64,000 nt of DNA, from positions 2,384,873 through 2,448,872 of the forward strand of contig NZ_CP017074.1 in assembly GCF_001717465.1 (NCBI RefSeq), read 5' to 3'. Shown in pieces: positions 12,826 through 23,980 of the stretch (position 1 is its first letter; each line of letters starts with the position of its first letter). Under the pieces are notes generated by a model. The model had not been told where the DNA came from, searched no databases, and worked only from the letters and a program-made list of their open reading frames with translations. The position numbers were made by a program, and so were the translations under genes. This DNA is from Luteimonas sp. JM171 (lineage in GTDB: Bacteria; Pseudomonadota; Gammaproteobacteria; Xanthomonadales; Xanthomonadaceae).

Positions 12826-14171
12826 GCCGCAGGTATTTCGGGACCGACGGCATCCGCGGCCGGGTGGGCGAGTCGCCCATCTCGGCGGACTTCATGCTGC
12901 GCCTGGGCAACGCCTACGGCCACGTGCTGCGCGGCGGTGATGACGCCTGGCGCAAACCGCTGGTGGTGATCGGCAAGGACACGCGCATTTCCAACTACAT
13001 GTTCGAAGCCGCGCTGGAGGCGGGCCTAGTGGCCGCCGGCGTGGACGTGCAGCTGATGGGGCCCATGCCCACCCCGGCGGTGGCGCACCTGACCCGCTCG
13101 CTGCGGGCCGACGGCGGCATCGTGATCTCGGCCTCGCACAACCCCCACTACGACAACGGCATCAAATTCTTTTCCGACGAGGGCGAGAAGCTCGACGACG
13201 CCACTGAACTGGCGATCGAGGCGGCGCTGGACGAGCCGTTCCGCACCGTGGATTCGGCGCAGCTGGGCAAGACCGTGCGCACCCGCGACGCGGTGGGGCG
13301 GTATCTGGAAGCCTGCAAGAACTCGCTGCCGCGCGGTTTCGACCTGGAGGGCATGCGCATTGCGCTGGATTGCGCGCATGGCGCGACCTACCAGATCGGG
13401 CCGCTGGTGCTGCGCGAGCTGGGTGCCCAGGTGGACGCCATCGGGGTGGAGCCGAACGGGCTGAACATCAACGACGGCGTGGGTTCGACCCATCCGCAGG
13501 CCCTCGTGGCCCGCGTGACGTCCACGGACGCCGCGCTGGGCATTGCCTTCGACGGCGACGGCGACCGGGTCATGTTCGTGGCCCGCGACGGGCGCATCGT
13601 GGACGGTGACGACCTGCTCTACATCCTCGCCTGCGACTGGCAGGAGAGCGGGCGCCTGAAGGGCCCGGTAGTGGGCACGTTGATGACCAACTACGGCTTC
13701 GAGCGGGCGCTCGAGGAGCGCGGCATCGGCTTCGTGCGCGCCAGGGTGGGCGACCGCCACGTGCACCAGGCGCTGCTGGAACACGACGGCGTGCTGGGCG
13801 GCGAGGCGTCCGGCCACCTGCTGTGCCTGGACCGGGCCAGCACCGGCGACGGCATCGTCAGCGCCCTGCAGGTGCTTGAGGTGCTGCAGCGCCGGGGCAT
13901 CGGGCTCGAGGAGGCGCTGCGGGGCCTGGAGAAGGTTCCGCAAAAGACCGTCAACGTCCGCTACGGCAACGGCGCTCGGCCGGTCGAGGCGCCGGCGGTG
14001 CAACAGGCGCTGACCGTTGCGCAGGCGGCGGTGCAGGGCAGGGGGCGCGCGTTCCTGCGCCCGTCCGGCACCGAACCGGTGGTGCGGGTGACGGTGGAAG
14101 CCGACGACGCCGCGCTGATGCAGAAGACCCTTGATGAGCTGTCGGCCGCGGTGCGCGCGGCGGCGGCCTGA
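12822..14171 (+). CDS. glmM: Phosphoglucosamine mutase
   Basis: 449 aa from the ATG at 12822 (ATGA overlap with accD). Interconverts glucosamine-6-P and glucosamine-1-P on the way to UDP-GlcNAc for peptidoglycan and LPS. Seen: [12 protein letters not shown] at the N-terminus, the phosphoserine loop with Ser105 in SASHNPH, the metal-binding [10 protein letters not shown] loop, the sugar-binding GGEASGH and the C-terminal phosphate-binding [11 protein letters not shown]. In some relatives folC follows accD; here glmM does. Confidence 0.95.
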
Positions 14172-14188
14172 TTTTTCCGGAGAACACC

Positions 14189-15127
14189 ATGTCCCCCCGC
14201 ATTCCCACCCTCGACATCCGCCGTTTCGACAGCGACCGCGAGGCCTTCGTGGCCGAGCTGGGCGCGGCCTACCGCGAATGGGGTTTCGCCGGCATCAACG
14301 GTCACGGCATCCCGCAGTCCTCAATTGACGCGGCGTATGAGGTGTTCAAGGCCTTCTTCGCGCTGCCCGAGGAGACCAAGATGAAGTACCACGTGCCCGG
14401 CAGCGGCGGCGCGCGCGGGTACACGCCGTTCGGGGTGGAGACGGCAAAGGGCTCGAAGCATTTCGACCTCAAGGAGTTCTGGCACATCGGCCGCGAGGTG
14501 CCCGATGACTTCCCGCACCGCGACGTGATGCCGCCGAACCTGTGGCCGGAGGAGGTGCCTGGCTTCCGCGAGCACGGGTACGGGCTGTACCAGGCGCTCG
14601 ATGCGCTGGGTTCGCGGGTGCTGTCGGCGCTGGCGCTGCATATCGGACTGCCGGCGGACTGGTTCGCGGACAAGACCGACTACGGCAATTCGATCCTGCG
14701 GCCGATCCACTATCCGCCGATCACGGCCGACAACATCCCCAACGTGCGCGCGGGTGCGCACGGGGACATCAACCTGATCACGCTGCTGGTGGGCGCGAGC
14801 GCGGCCGGGCTGGAGGTGCAGTCGCACGACGGCGAGTGGGTGCCGTTCACCTCCGACGCGGATACGATCGTGGTGAACATCGGCGACATGCTGCAGCGGC
14901 TGACCAACCACGTGTACCCGTCAACGATCCACCGGGTGGTGAATCCGCCGGGCGACGAGGCGCGCAAGCCGCGCTATTCGGTACCGTTCTTCCTGCATCC
15001 GAACCCGGATTTCCTGATCGAGGTGCTGCCTTCGTGCATCACGCCGGAGAACCCGAACCGGTACCGGGAGCCGATCACGGCGCAGGGCTTCCTTGAGGAG
15101 CGGCTGAAGGAAATCAAGCTGAAGTAG
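14189..15127 (+). CDS. 2-oxoglutarate/Fe(II)-dependent oxygenase, isopenicillin N synthase-like
   Basis: 312 aa, with ribosome site GGAG before the ATG at 14189. Seen: the N-terminal DIOX_N region (REWGFAGINGHGIPQ), and in the C-terminal half the 2-His-1-Asp iron triad H191, D193 (AHGDINLITLL) and H248 (IHRVVNPP), followed by the Arg of PRYSVPFF that binds 2-oxoglutarate. Known: the family oxidises many small molecules. The substrate here cannot be told from sequence. It stands 17 bp after glmM and 89 bp before tpiA, with no pathway partner nearby. Confidence 0.85.
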   Translation: MSPRIPTLDIRRFDSDREAFVAELGAAYREWGFAGINGHGIPQSSIDAAYEVFKAFFALPEETKMKYHVPGSGGARGYTPFGVETAKGSKHFDLKEFWHIGREVPDDFPHRDVMPPNLWPEEVPGFREHGYGLYQALDALGSRVLSALALHIGLPADWFADKTDYGNSILRPIHYPPITADNIPNVRAGAHGDINLITLLVGASAAGLEVQSHDGEWVPFTSDADTIVVNIGDMLQRLTNHVYPSTIHRVVNPPGDEARKPRYSVPFFLHPNPDFLIEVLPSCITPENPNRYREPITAQGFLEERLKEIKLK

Positions 15128-15216
15128 GGCTGGGGCATGGATCGGCGGCGCGGCGGTCTGAAGCGCCCCGCCGTGGCCGACTAGAATTGCGGGCTCTTTG
15201 CTGAATTGGAGACGAC

Positions 15217-15969
15217 ATGCGTCCTCGGATCGTGGCCGGGAACTGGAAAATGAATGGCGACCGCGCGTTTGCTGCCGCGCTGATGGGCGAGCTGGCCGGG
15301 GCGACGGTGCCTGAGGGGGTGGAGGCCATCGTGATGCCGCCCTTCCCGTACATCGCCGCGCTCGCGTCCGAGTGGGCGGGGAAGGGGATTGCGTTCGGCG
15401 CGCAGGATGTGAGTGAGCACGAAAAGGGCGCCTATACGGGTGAAGTCTCCGCCCGGATGCTCAAGGACATTGGTGCCACCCACGTGCTGGTGGGGCATTC
15501 GGAGCGGCGCCAGTACCATGGCGAGGACAGCGCGCTGGTGGCGCGTAAGTTCGCAGCCGCCAGGGCCGCGGGCCTGGTGCCCGTGCTGTGCGTCGGGGAG
15601 ACCCGGGAGGAGCGCGAGGGCGGGAAGATGCAGGCGGTGATCGCAGCCCAGCTCGACCCGGTGTTCGATGCCTGCGGGCCGCAGGCGCTTGAAGGCGCGG
15701 TAGTGGCCTACGAGCCGGTGTGGGCGATCGGGACCGGTCTCACGGCGAGCCCCGAGGAGGCGCAGGAAGTGCATGCATTCATGCGTGGCGAGGCGGCCCG
15801 CCGCGATGCTACAATCGCCGGCTCGCTGCCGATCCTTTATGGCGGCAGTTGCAAGCCCGACAACGCTCCCGCGCTTTTCTCGCAGGCCGACGTTGACGGC
15901 GGATTGATCGGCGGCGCCTCGCTGGCGGCCGCGGATTTCCTCGCCATCATCCAGGCCGCGGCGCGCTGA
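15217..15969 (+). CDS. tpiA: Triosephosphate isomerase
   Basis: 250 aa. Interconverts dihydroxyacetone phosphate and glyceraldehyde-3-P in glycolysis/gluconeogenesis. Seen: N-terminal GNWKMNG with the catalytic Lys, His94 in VGHSERR, Glu166 in AYEPVWAIGTG, and the phosphate-binding YGGSCKPDN and GGLIGGAS loops. Preceded by a possible -10 (TAGAAT at 15182-15187) and a GGAGA ribosome site. tpiA-secG-tRNA-Leu is the usual gammaproteobacterial order. Confidence 0.97.
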   Translation: MRPRIVAGNWKMNGDRAFAAALMGELAGATVPEGVEAIVMPPFPYIAALASEWAGKGIAFGAQDVSEHEKGAYTGEVSARMLKDIGATHVLVGHSERRQYHGEDSALVARKFAAARAAGLVPVLCVGETREEREGGKMQAVIAAQLDPVFDACGPQALEGAVVAYEPVWAIGTGLTASPEEAQEVHAFMRGEAARRDATIAGSLPILYGGSCKPDNAPALFSQADVDGGLIGGASLAAADFLAIIQAAAR

Positions 15970-15988
15970 ACCCAACGGACCCGATCCG

Positions 15989-16429
15989 ATGCTGCTGTAC
16001 ATCCTCAACGTACTGTTCGTCCTGGTCTCGATCTCGATGGTCGTGCTGATCCTCATGCAGCGCGGCTCCGGGGCCGCGGCCGGGTCCGGCTTCGGCGGCG
16101 GCGCTTCGGCCACGGTGTTCGGTGCGCGCGGGTCGGCCAGCTTCCTCAGCAAGGCCACCAAGTGGCTGGCGATCGCGTTCTTCGTGATCACGCTTGCCAT
16201 GGCGTGGTATGCCACGCGCAATGCGGAGCAGGTGCAGGCGCAGCAGGACATGGGCCTGATGGGTTCGATCCCGGTGGTGCCGGCGGAGGACGTTCCGGCG
16301 GCCCCGGCACCGGCCGACCAGGCCGTGCCCCAGGCGCCCGAGGCGGCGCCGGCGGCCGGGGATTCCAGCGTTCCGCAGGCGCCGGCCGAGCCGGCCGCCG
16401 GGCCGGAACCGGGTGAAGGAGGCAGCTGA
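15989..16429 (+). CDS. secG: Preprotein translocase subunit SecG
   Basis: 146 aa. Small integral subunit of the SecYEG channel in the inner membrane. Seen: two transmembrane helices (about 1-22 and 54-76) separated by the conserved loop LMQRGSGAAAGSGFGGG and FGARGSASFLSKAT, then an unusually long Ala/Pro/Glu-rich tail. E. coli SecG is 110 aa, so the acidic tail is an extension, common in xanthomonads. It follows tpiA after 19 bp and precedes tRNA-Leu. Confidence 0.93.
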   Translation: MLLYILNVLFVLVSISMVVLILMQRGSGAAAGSGFGGGASATVFGARGSASFLSKATKWLAIAFFVITLAMAWYATRNAEQVQAQQDMGLMGSIPVVPAEDVPAAPAPADQAVPQAPEAAPAAGDSSVPQAPAEPAAGPEPGEGGS

Positions 16430-16470
16430 CGGGTTTACAATCCGTCTGGCGTGCCGAAGCACGCAGATTT

Positions 16471-16555
16471 GCCCAGGTGGCGGAATTGGTAGACGCACTA
16501 CCTTGAGGTGGTAGCGACGAGAGTCGTAGGGGTTCGAGTCCCCTCTTGGGCACCA
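16471..16555 (+). tRNA. tRNA-Leu(GAG), CCA encoded
   Basis: 85 nt with a 7-bp acceptor stem (GCCCAGG with CTTGGGC), a long class II variable arm, T-arm GGTTCGAGTCCCC and a genome-encoded CCA end. The anticodon loop is TTGAGGT between the stem halves CTACC and GGTAG, giving anticodon GAG (leucine CUC/CUU). It stands directly after secG. Confidence 0.95.
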
Positions 16556-16593
16556 ACATCACGCTCTGGCGCGCGGTATGCGCCGGTGACGCG

Positions 16594-16619
16594 GCCCCGC
16601 CTCGCGCGGGGCTTTTTTT
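16594..16619 (+). terminator. Rho-independent terminator after tRNA-Leu
   Basis: A perfect 7-bp stem (GCCCCGC with GCGGGGC) with loop CTCGC is followed by seven T residues at 16613-16619. It ends the tpiA-secG-tRNA unit and separates it from the nuo operon. Confidence 0.92.
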
Positions 16620-16654
16620 GAAGTGTGTTTCAGGGTTTGCAAGGTGATCGATCG

Positions 16655-16684
16655 TTTACTCGCCAGTTCATGATTAGTTACAAT
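16655..16684 (+). promoter_or_regulatory. Candidate promoter of the nuo operon
   Basis: TTTACT (16655-16660), an 18 bp spacer and TACAAT (16679-16684) resemble a sigma-70 promoter in an AT-rich pocket between the terminator and nuoA. Predicted only by similarity to consensus; the leader to the nuoA GTG would be about 115 nt. Confidence 0.45.
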
Positions 16685-16806
16685 TGACGTCATTGGACCG
16701 GTGTTCGAGGTCCGTTTTTTCGCCCCGGCCGGTATCGGCCGGAGGCGCCCGGCGCCAAGGCGCCGCCAGCTGGCCGCAACGCGGCCGCTAGCCAAGAGAG
16801 CAACAC

Positions 16807-17163
16807 GTGCTGGCCGAATATCTGCCTACCCTGCTGTTCCTGATCGTCGCCGTCGGCATCGGCGTGGCCCTGCTGGTCATCGGCTGGATCCTGGGTCCCA
16901 AGCGCCCCAGCGAGGCCAAGCTGTCGGCCTATGAGTCCGGCTTCGACGCGTTCGACGACGCGCGCATGCTGTTCGACGTGCGCTACTACCTGATCGCGAT
17001 CCAGTTCATCGTCTTCGACCTGGAAATCATCTTCATCCTCCCGTGGGCGACGGTGTTCCGCGACCTGGGCATGGTCGGTCTCGTGGAGATGGGAATCTTT
17101 GCCGGCCTGCTGTTGCTCGGCTTCATCTATGTGTGGAAGAAGGGAGCCCTGGAATGGGAGTGA
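16807..17163 (+). CDS. nuoA: NADH-quinone oxidoreductase subunit A
   Basis: 118 aa from a GTG start (16807) preceded by AGAGAG. A small membrane subunit of complex I near the quinone site. Seen: three transmembrane helices (about 5-27, 60-80, 88-110) and the conserved [23 protein letters not shown] loop region that carries the family's acidic and Arg residues. First gene of the operon; its stop overlaps nuoB by 10 bases. Confidence 0.95.
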   Translation: MLAEYLPTLLFLIVAVGIGVALLVIGWILGPKRPSEAKLSAYESGFDAFDDARMLFDVRYYLIAIQFIVFDLEIIFILPWATVFRDLGMVGLVEMGIFAGLLLLGFIYVWKKGALEWE

Positions 17164-17741
17164 CCCGCGCGATCCAGAAGGTTTCGGACTTCGCCAGCAA
17201 CCCGCTGCCCGAAGGCCGGATGGACGACATCCTGCGTCCGGAGGGGGAGAACCCGCTGCTTGAGCGCGGCTTCCTCACCACCAACACCGACACCCTGCTC
17301 AACTGGGCCCGCACCGGTTCGATGTGGCCGGTGACATTCGGCCTGGCCTGCTGCGCGGTGGAGATGATGCACGCCGGCGCCGCGCGCATGGACATGGACC
17401 GCTACGGCGTGATCTTCCGTCCGTCGCCGCGCCAGGCCGACGTGATGATCGTGGCTGGCACCCTGGTCAACAAGATGGCCCCGGCGCTGCGCAAGGTGTA
17501 CGACCAGATGAGCGATCCGAAGTGGGTCATCTCGATGGGCAGCTGCGCCAACGGCGGTGGCTACTACCACTACTCGTATTCGACGGTGCGCGGCTGTGAC
17601 CGGGTGATCCCGGTGGACGTGTACGTGCCGGGCTGCCCGCCCACCGCGGAAGCGCTGGTGTACGGGATCCTGCAGCTGCAGCGCAAGATCCGCCGCGCGT
17701 CCAACTTCGGCGAGAACAAGACGGGGCTGCGCAATGGCTGA
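17154..17741 (+). CDS. nuoB: NADH-quinone oxidoreductase subunit B
   Basis: 195 aa from the ATG at 17154. Peripheral-arm subunit holding the [4Fe-4S] cluster N2 that reduces quinone. Seen: adjacent cysteines in LACCAVEMM, a third in MGSCANGG and the fourth in [10 protein letters not shown], the full ligand set. Overlaps nuoA and, by 8 bases, nuoC. Confidence 0.96.
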   Translation: MGVTRAIQKVSDFASNPLPEGRMDDILRPEGENPLLERGFLTTNTDTLLNWARTGSMWPVTFGLACCAVEMMHAGAARMDMDRYGVIFRPSPRQADVMIVAGTLVNKMAPALRKVYDQMSDPKWVISMGSCANGGGYYHYSYSTVRGCDRVIPVDVYVPGCPPTAEALVYGILQLQRKIRRASNFGENKTGLRNG

Positions 17742-18522
17742 GAGGCACAAGGCCCTGGCCGAGCGCCTGCGCGCGCGCTTCGGCGATGCCACGGTGACCG
17801 TGGACGGTTCGCGCGCGGAAGTGGGCATCGAGTTCAAGGCCGGCGAATGGCAGGAAGGCTGTCGCGTGCTGCGCGACGAGTTCGGTTTCGAACAGCTGAT
17901 TGACCTGTGCGGCATCGACAGCCTGGGCTATGGCACCGATGAGTGGGACACCGGCGTGTCCTCCCAGGGCTACAGCCGCGGCGTCGTCGGGCGCGGGCCG
18001 GGGCGCTTCCGCTTTGGCCAGCAGCCCAGCCAGCAGATGCCGCAGCCGGCGGGCGAGGGCGCCGTGCCCGAGCCGGAGCACCGTTTCGCCGCCGTGGTGC
18101 AGCTGCTTTCGGTGCAGCACAACCTGCGGATGCGGGTGATTGCCTTCGCGCCGGATTCGGCCGCGCCGATGCTCGATACGCTCACCGGCATCTGGCCGGT
18201 CGCCAACTGGTTCGAGCGCGAGGCGTTCGACCTGTTCGGCATCATCTTCCAGGGGCATCCGGACCTGCGGAGGATCCTCACCGACTACGGTTTCGTCGGC
18301 CATCCGTTCCGCAAGGATTTCCCCCTGATCGGCAACGTGGAGGTCCGCTACGACCCCGAGCGCAAGCGCGTGGTGTACGAGCCGGTCACCTCGGTGGAGC
18401 CGCGGGTGACGGTGCCGCGGGTGATCCGCGATGACGCCCGCTATGCGACCTCGCTGGGCGAGGGCGTGGACTTCAGGCCGGCGCACGGCATCGGCCCGGC
18501 TGATGCAGGAGCTTCGAAATGA
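17734..18522 (+). CDS. nuoC: NADH-quinone oxidoreductase subunit C
   Basis: 262 aa. Complex I subunit of the quinone-binding arm. Seen: the C-terminal signature [28 protein letters not shown] and [10 protein letters not shown]. Residues of about 70-112 form a Gly/Gln/Pro-rich stretch between two conserved parts, an insertion not present in E. coli NuoCD and best read as a lineage insert. NuoC and NuoD are separate genes here. Stop overlaps nuoD (ATGA). Confidence 0.94.
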   Translation: MAERHKALAERLRARFGDATVTVDGSRAEVGIEFKAGEWQEGCRVLRDEFGFEQLIDLCGIDSLGYGTDEWDTGVSSQGYSRGVVGRGPGRFRFGQQPSQQMPQPAGEGAVPEPEHRFAAVVQLLSVQHNLRMRVIAFAPDSAAPMLDTLTGIWPVANWFEREAFDLFGIIFQGHPDLRRILTDYGFVGHPFRKDFPLIGNVEVRYDPERKRVVYEPVTSVEPRVTVPRVIRDDARYATSLGEGVDFRPAHGIGPADAGASK

Positions 18523-19829
18523 GCGCGGTACCAGATTCCATCGGCGCGGGCCCGGGCGGCGACATGGATTCGCCCCAGCAGGAGATCCGCAGCTACACCA
18601 TCAACTTCGGCCCCCAGCATCCGGCGGCGCACGGCGTGCTTCGCATGATCCTGGAGATGGAGGGCGAGACCGTCCTGCGCGCCGATCCGCACATCGGCCT
18701 GCTGCACCGCGCGACGGAAAAGCTCGCCGAGTCCAAGCCGTTCAACCATTCGATCGGCTACATGGACCGCCTCGACTACGTGTCGATGATGTGCAACGAG
18801 CACGCGTACGTGCGGGCCATCGAGACCCTGATGGGGATCGAGGCGCCGGAGCGTGCGCAGTGGATCCGCACGATGTTCGACGAGATCACGCGGATCCTGA
18901 ACCACCTCATGTGGCTGGGCGCCAACGGCCTGGACCTGGGCGCGATGGCGGTGATGCTCTACGCCTTCCGCGAGCGCGAAGAGCTGATGGACGTGTACGA
19001 GGCGGTCAGCGGCGCGCGTATGCACGCGGCCTATTACCGCCCCGGCGGCGTCTACCGGGACCTTCCCGACCGCATGCCCCAGTACAAGGAATCGCCGTGG
19101 CGCAAGGGCAAGAAGCTCAAGCGCTTCAACGAGTGGCGCGAGGGCTCGATGCTCGATTACCTGGAAGCCTTCGCCAAGGACTTCCCGAGCCGGGTGGACG
19201 AGTACGAGACCCTGCTCACCGACAACCGCATCTGGAAGCAGCGCACCGTGGGCATCGGCGTGATCCCGCCGGAGCAGGCGCTCGCGTGGGGCATGACCGG
19301 CCCGATGCTGCGCGGCTCGGGCGTGGAATGGGACCTGCGCAAGAAGCAGCCGTATGCCAAGTACGCCGAGGTCGATTTCGACGTGGCGGTGGGCACCGGC
19401 GGCGACTGCTACGACAGGTACCTGGTGCGGGTGGCGGAAATGCGCCAGTCCGCGCGCATCATCGAGCAGTGCGTGGCCTGGCTGAAGGCCAACCCGGGTC
19501 CCGTGATGGTGGACAACTACAAGGTCGCGCCTCCTTCCCGCGAGGAGATGAAGGACGACATGGAAGCGCTGATCCACCACTTCAAGCTGTTCAGCGAGGG
19601 CTACTGCGTGCCGGCGGGACAGACCTACCAGGCCGTCGAGGCGCCCAAGGGCGAGTTCGGCTGCTACCTGGTCTCCGACGGCGCCAACAAGCCGTTCCGC
19701 GTGCACCTGCGCGCACCCGGGTTCGCCCACCTGTCGTCGATGGACACGGTGGTCAAGGGACACATGCTGTCGGACGTGGTGGCCATGATCGGCACCTACG
19801 ACGTCGTGTTCGGCGAGATCGACAGGTAA
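18519..19829 (+). CDS. nuoD: NADH-quinone oxidoreductase subunit D
   Basis: 436 aa. The 49 kDa-type subunit lining the quinone pocket with NuoB. Seen: [16 protein letters not shown] near the N-terminus with the conserved His, [24 protein letters not shown], and the C-terminal DVVFGEIDR. Of usual length. The start lies in the nuoC stop. Confidence 0.96.
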   Translation: MSAVPDSIGAGPGGDMDSPQQEIRSYTINFGPQHPAAHGVLRMILEMEGETVLRADPHIGLLHRATEKLAESKPFNHSIGYMDRLDYVSMMCNEHAYVRAIETLMGIEAPERAQWIRTMFDEITRILNHLMWLGANGLDLGAMAVMLYAFREREELMDVYEAVSGARMHAAYYRPGGVYRDLPDRMPQYKESPWRKGKKLKRFNEWREGSMLDYLEAFAKDFPSRVDEYETLLTDNRIWKQRTVGIGVIPPEQALAWGMTGPMLRGSGVEWDLRKKQPYAKYAEVDFDVAVGTGGDCYDRYLVRVAEMRQSARIIEQCVAWLKANPGPVMVDNYKVAPPSREEMKDDMEALIHHFKLFSEGYCVPAGQTYQAVEAPKGEFGCYLVSDGANKPFRVHLRAPGFAHLSSMDTVVKGHMLSDVVAMIGTYDVVFGEIDR

Positions 19830-19833
19830 GGCA

Positions 19834-20361
19834 ATGAAAGCAACCGGCAATTTCGAGAACGCGCGCAACGTCGACCCGATGGCCGTGCTGAGCGACGAGA
19901 CCCGTTCCACGATCGACCACTGGGTCACCAAGTTCCCGCCCGACCGCAAGCGGTCGGCGGTGATCCAGGGGCTGTTCGCGGCCCAGGAGCAGAACGGCGG
20001 CTGGCTCAACGACGAGATCATCGCCGCGGTCGCCAAATACCTGGACCTGCCACCTGTGTGGGCGTACGAGGTGGCCAGCTTCTACTCGATGTTCGTACTC
20101 GAGGAAGTGGGCCGCCACAACGTCGCCTTCTGCACCAACATCAGTTGCTGGTTGAACGGGGCCGACAAGCTGGTCGCGCACGCCGAGCAGAAGCTGGGCG
20201 TCAAGCTGGGCGAATCCACGGCCGACGGCCGCGTGTTCCTCAAGCGCGAGGAAGAGTGCGTGGCCGCCTGCTGCGGCGCGCCGGTGGTCCTGATCAACGG
20301 CCATTACCACGAGAAGCTCACCACCGAGAAGGTGGACGAGCTGCTCGACGGATTGAAGTGA
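19834..20361 (+). CDS. nuoE: NADH-quinone oxidoreductase subunit E
   Basis: 175 aa. Carries the [2Fe-2S] cluster N1a of the NADH dehydrogenase module in a thioredoxin-like fold. Seen: VASFYSMF, then cysteine pairs in FCTNISCW and CVAACCGAP that provide the four ligands. Begins 4 bp after nuoD. Confidence 0.95.
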   Translation: MKATGNFENARNVDPMAVLSDETRSTIDHWVTKFPPDRKRSAVIQGLFAAQEQNGGWLNDEIIAAVAKYLDLPPVWAYEVASFYSMFVLEEVGRHNVAFCTNISCWLNGADKLVAHAEQKLGVKLGESTADGRVFLKREEECVAACCGAPVVLINGHYHEKLTTEKVDELLDGLK

Positions 20362-20372
20362 GTCGAAGCGAA

Positions 20373-21743
20373 ATGGCGCATCACACCCCCAAGGTTTCCG
20401 AAGGCTACGGGCCGGTCGGTCCTGCTCCCCAGGAGCACCAGGCCGTCTACACGACCCTGCACTTCGACAAGCCGTGGTCCTATGAGAACTACCTGAAGAC
20501 CGGCGGCTACAGCGCGCTGCGCAAGGTGCTGGAGGAGAAGATCCCGCCGGCCGACGTGATCGAGATGGTCAAGCAGTCGGGCCTGCGCGGCCGCGGCGGC
20601 GCAGGCTTCCCGACCGGGCTGAAGTGGAGCTTCATGCCCAAGGATTCCGGCATGCAGAAGTACATCCTCTGCAACTCCGACGAATCCGAGCCCGGGACCT
20701 GCAAGGACCGCGACATCCTGCGCTACAACCCGCATTCGGTGATCGAGGGGCTGGCCATCGCGTGCTATGCCACCGGCGCCACCGTGGCCTACAACTACAT
20801 GCGCGGCGAGTTCCACCACGAGCCCTTCGAGCACATCGAGGAGGCGCTGGCCGAGGCCTACGCCCACGGCTGGCTGGGCAAGAACGTGCGGGGCTCGGGC
20901 GTCGACATCGACATCTACAACGCGCTGGGCGCGGGCGCCTACATCTGCGGCGAGGAAACCGCCCTGATGGAGTCGCTGGAAGGCAAGAAGGGCCTTCCGC
21001 GGTACAAGCCGCCGTTCCCGGCCAACTTCGGACTCTACGGCCGGCCGACAACGATCAACAACACCGAGACCTTCGCCTCGGTGCCTGCGATCGTCCGCAA
21101 CGGCGCGGAGTGGTTCCTCAACCTGGGCAAGCCGAACAACGGCGGCTGCAAGATCTTCTCGGTCTCGGGCCATATCCAGAAGCCGGGCAACTACGAGATC
21201 CGTCTGGGCACCCCGTTCTCCGAGCTGCTGGAAATCGCCGGCGGCCTGCGCCCGGGGCGCAAGCTCAAGGGCGTGATCCCGGGCGGTTCATCGATGCCGG
21301 TGCTGCCGGGCGACACCATGATGGAACTGACCATGGACTACGACGCCCTGCAGAAGGCGGGCTCGGGCCTGGGTTCCGGCGCCGTGATCGTGATGGACGA
21401 CACCACCTGCATGGTGCGCGCGTGCCAGCGCATCGCGCGCTTCTACATGCAGGAAAGCTGTGGCCAGTGCACGCCTTGCCGCGAAGGCACCGGCTGGATG
21501 TGGCGCATGATCACCCGCGTGGTGGACGGCCTGGCCACGGTGGACGACCTGCACGTACTGCGGGAAGCCGCAGGCCAGATCGAGGGCCACACCATCTGCG
21601 CCTTCGGCGAAGCCGCGGCATGGCCGGTGCAGGGCTTCCTGCGCCACTTCTGGGATGAGTTCGAATACAAGATCGTCAACGGGCGTTTCCTGGTGGACGA
21701 CGAGCGCAACGGCACGGTGGTGCCGAAGGCGGAGGTGGCATGA
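20373..21743 (+). CDS. nuoF: NADH-quinone oxidoreductase subunit F
   Basis: 456 aa from the ATG at 20373, which has a purine-rich GAAGCGA in front; a GTG at 20358 overlapping the nuoE stop would add five residues and cannot be excluded. Binds NADH, FMN and cluster N3. Seen: the NADH/FMN glycine motif [13 protein letters not shown], the [11 protein letters not shown] block, and the [4Fe-4S] ligands in [12 protein letters not shown] plus the later Cys in HTICAFGEA. Overlaps nuoG (ATGA). Confidence 0.95.
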   Translation: MAHHTPKVSEGYGPVGPAPQEHQAVYTTLHFDKPWSYENYLKTGGYSALRKVLEEKIPPADVIEMVKQSGLRGRGGAGFPTGLKWSFMPKDSGMQKYILCNSDESEPGTCKDRDILRYNPHSVIEGLAIACYATGATVAYNYMRGEFHHEPFEHIEEALAEAYAHGWLGKNVRGSGVDIDIYNALGAGAYICGEETALMESLEGKKGLPRYKPPFPANFGLYGRPTTINNTETFASVPAIVRNGAEWFLNLGKPNNGGCKIFSVSGHIQKPGNYEIRLGTPFSELLEIAGGLRPGRKLKGVIPGGSSMPVLPGDTMMELTMDYDALQKAGSGLGSGAVIVMDDTTCMVRACQRIARFYMQESCGQCTPCREGTGWMWRMITRVVDGLATVDDLHVLREAAGQIEGHTICAFGEAAAWPVQGFLRHFWDEFEYKIVNGRFLVDDERNGTVVPKAEVA

Positions 21744-23980
21744 GCGCGCAGCCTGTCAACCCGAACCTGCCGCCCGACCACGTCACCGTCTTCATCGACG
21801 GCGTTGAACTGGCCGCGCCCAAGGGCTCGATGATCATCCAGGCCGCTGACCGCGCCGGGATCGAGATTCCCCGCTTCTGCTACCACGACAAGCTGGCGAT
21901 CGCGGCCAACTGCCGCATGTGCCTGGTCGAGGTGGAGAAGATGGGCAAGCCGGCGCCTGCGTGCGCCACGCCGGTGATGGACGGAATGAAGGTCTCCACC
22001 CGCAGCGCGAAAGCCCTCAAGGCGCAGCGCAACGTGATGGAGTTCCTGCTGATCAACCATCCGCTGGACTGCCCGGTGTGTGACCAGGGCGGCGAGTGCG
22101 AGCTGCAGGACCTGTCGCTCGGCTATGGCCGCTCGGTGAGCCGCTACGTCGAGCGCAAGCGCAGCGTGCCCGACGAGGACCTCGGGCCGCTGGTGGCCAC
22201 CGAGATGACCCGCTGCATCCACTGCACGCGCTGCGTGCGGGTGACCGCGGAGATCGCCGGCACCCACGAGCTGGGCACCATGTACCGCGGTGAGAACCGC
22301 CAGATCGGCACCTACGACGGCAAGCCGCTGACCACCGAGCTCTCGGGCAACGTGATCGACGTGTGCCCGGTGGGCGCGCTGACCAACAAGGTGTTCCGGT
22401 TCCGCGCACGTCCGTGGGAACTGATCGCCAAGGAATCGCTCGGCTACCACGACCCGCTGGGCAGCAACCTCTTCGTGCACCTGCGCCGCGGCGAGCTGAT
22501 GCGGACCGTGCCACGCGACAACGAAGAAGTGAACGAGTGCTGGCTGTCGGACCGCGACCGCTATTCGCACCAGGGCCTGTATGCCGAAGACCGCGCCGCC
22601 GTGCCGATGCTGCGCGAGGGCGACGCCTGGCGTGAGGCCAGCTGGGACGAGGCGCTGGCGAAGGCGACGCAGATCCTGCGCGACAACGCTGCCGACGACC
22701 TGGGCATCCTGGCGCACCCGGCCACCTCCAACGAGGAGGGCGCGCTGCTTGCGCGGCTGGCGCAGGGCCTGGGCACGGGCAACATCGACCACCGCATCGG
22801 CCAGGTCGATCCGGCCGGGGCCGGCGCCGCGGAGCCGTTCGCCATGCCGGTCGCGGACATCTCCCGCGCCGACGTGATCGTGATCGTGGGCAGCAACCTG
22901 CGTCACGAGGTCCCGCTGCTTCACCAGCGGGTCCGCCAGGCCTGGCGCAAGGGCGCCAGGGTCCACGTGGTGAACCCGGTCGATTTCGACTTCACCTTTG
23001 ATATCGAAGGCAAGCACATCGTGGCGCCGTCGCGCATCGCCGATGCGCTCGGTTCCGGTGAGCTGGCCGGCGCGCTGCGCGCGGGTGACCGGGCCGCGGT
23101 GATCGTGGGTGCGCTGGCCGAGTCGGGTCCGCATGCAGGTGCCATCCGCGCCGCGGCCGCCTCGCTCGCCCAGTCCACCGGGGCCGCGCTGTGCCGGATC
23201 CCGCAGGGCGCCAACGCCCTTGGGCTGGCCAATGCCGGCGTGCTGCCCGCTTCGCACGATGCGCGGAGCATGCTGGAGCAGGCGCGTGCGGCATACGTGC
23301 TGTACGGGATCGAGCCGGGGCTGGACTTTGCCGACCAGGCGCAGGCCCTGAATGCATTGAAGGGGGCACAGGTTGTGGCGTTCAGCCAGTTTGCTTGCGA
23401 GTCCACCCGCGCGGTGGCCGACGTGATCCTGCCGATCGGCGCGCTGCCGGAGATCGACGCGACGCTGACCAACCTCGACGGTCGCGAGCAGCAGGCGGTC
23501 GCCGGTGCCCGGCTGCCGGGCGAGGCCCGGCCCGGCTGGCGCGTCCTGCGCAGCCTCGGCGCCGGATTGGGGCTGGAAGGCTTCGGCTTCGTGGACATCG
23601 CCGGCCTGCGTGCCGGCATCCAGCCTGTGCCCCGGCCGCTGGCCGAAGGGCAGGGCAGTGCCACCAATGGCGGCCAGGGCGAGGGCCTTGAGCTGGCGAG
23701 CGCGCCCGCGATCTACCGCAGCGATGCGGTGGTGCGCCGCGCCGCCGCGCTGCAGGCGCATCCGCTGACCCTCGGGCCGCAGATCACCCTGCACCCCGAT
23801 GACGCCCAGCGCATTGGCGTGGCCGACCAGGCGATGGCCAGGGTCTCCAACCACGCAGGCACCGCCACCATCAAGGTGTCGGTCAGTGCGAGCGTGGCGC
23901 CGGGCGCCGCATGGATCGAGCGTGGCTATGGAGCCACCGCCGCCCTCGTGGCCGGCCGCGTGGAGGTGCAGGCGGCATGA
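21740..23980 (+). CDS. nuoG: NADH-quinone oxidoreductase subunit G
   Basis: 746 aa. Largest peripheral subunit. Seen: an N-terminal [2Fe-2S] ferredoxin domain ([19 protein letters not shown] and CATPV), a His/Cys cluster segment ([16 protein letters not shown]), a [4Fe-4S] segment ([12 protein letters not shown], with a later Cys in VIDVCPVGA) and a molybdopterin-oxidoreductase-like C-terminal half that has lost cofactor function in this family. Shorter than E. coli NuoG (about 900 aa), as usual outside the enterics. Overlaps nuoH (ATGA). Confidence 0.95.
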   Translation: MSAQPVNPNLPPDHVTVFIDGVELAAPKGSMIIQAADRAGIEIPRFCYHDKLAIAANCRMCLVEVEKMGKPAPACATPVMDGMKVSTRSAKALKAQRNVMEFLLINHPLDCPVCDQGGECELQDLSLGYGRSVSRYVERKRSVPDEDLGPLVATEMTRCIHCTRCVRVTAEIAGTHELGTMYRGENRQIGTYDGKPLTTELSGNVIDVCPVGALTNKVFRFRARPWELIAKESLGYHDPLGSNLFVHLRRGELMRTVPRDNEEVNECWLSDRDRYSHQGLYAEDRAAVPMLREGDAWREASWDEALAKATQILRDNAADDLGILAHPATSNEEGALLARLAQGLGTGNIDHRIGQVDPAGAGAAEPFAMPVADISRADVIVIVGSNLRHEVPLLHQRVRQAWRKGARVHVVNPVDFDFTFDIEGKHIVAPSRIADALGSGELAGALRAGDRAAVIVGALAESGPHAGAIRAAAASLAQSTGAALCRIPQGANALGLANAGVLPASHDARSMLEQARAAYVLYGIEPGLDFADQAQALNALKGAQVVAFSQFACESTRAVADVILPIGALPEIDATLTNLDGREQQAVAGARLPGEARPGWRVLRSLGAGLGLEGFGFVDIAGLRAGIQPVPRPLAEGQGSATNGGQGEGLELASAPAIYRSDAVVRRAAALQAHPLTLGPQITLHPDDAQRIGVADQAMARVSNHAGTATIKVSVSASVAPGAAWIERGYGATAALVAGRVEVQAA

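Noticed and set aside
17734..18522. Possible inactivating insertion in nuoC
   Set aside because: The Gly/Gln/Pro-rich stretch keeps the frame and all conserved C-terminal motifs are present; more likely a lineage-specific insert.
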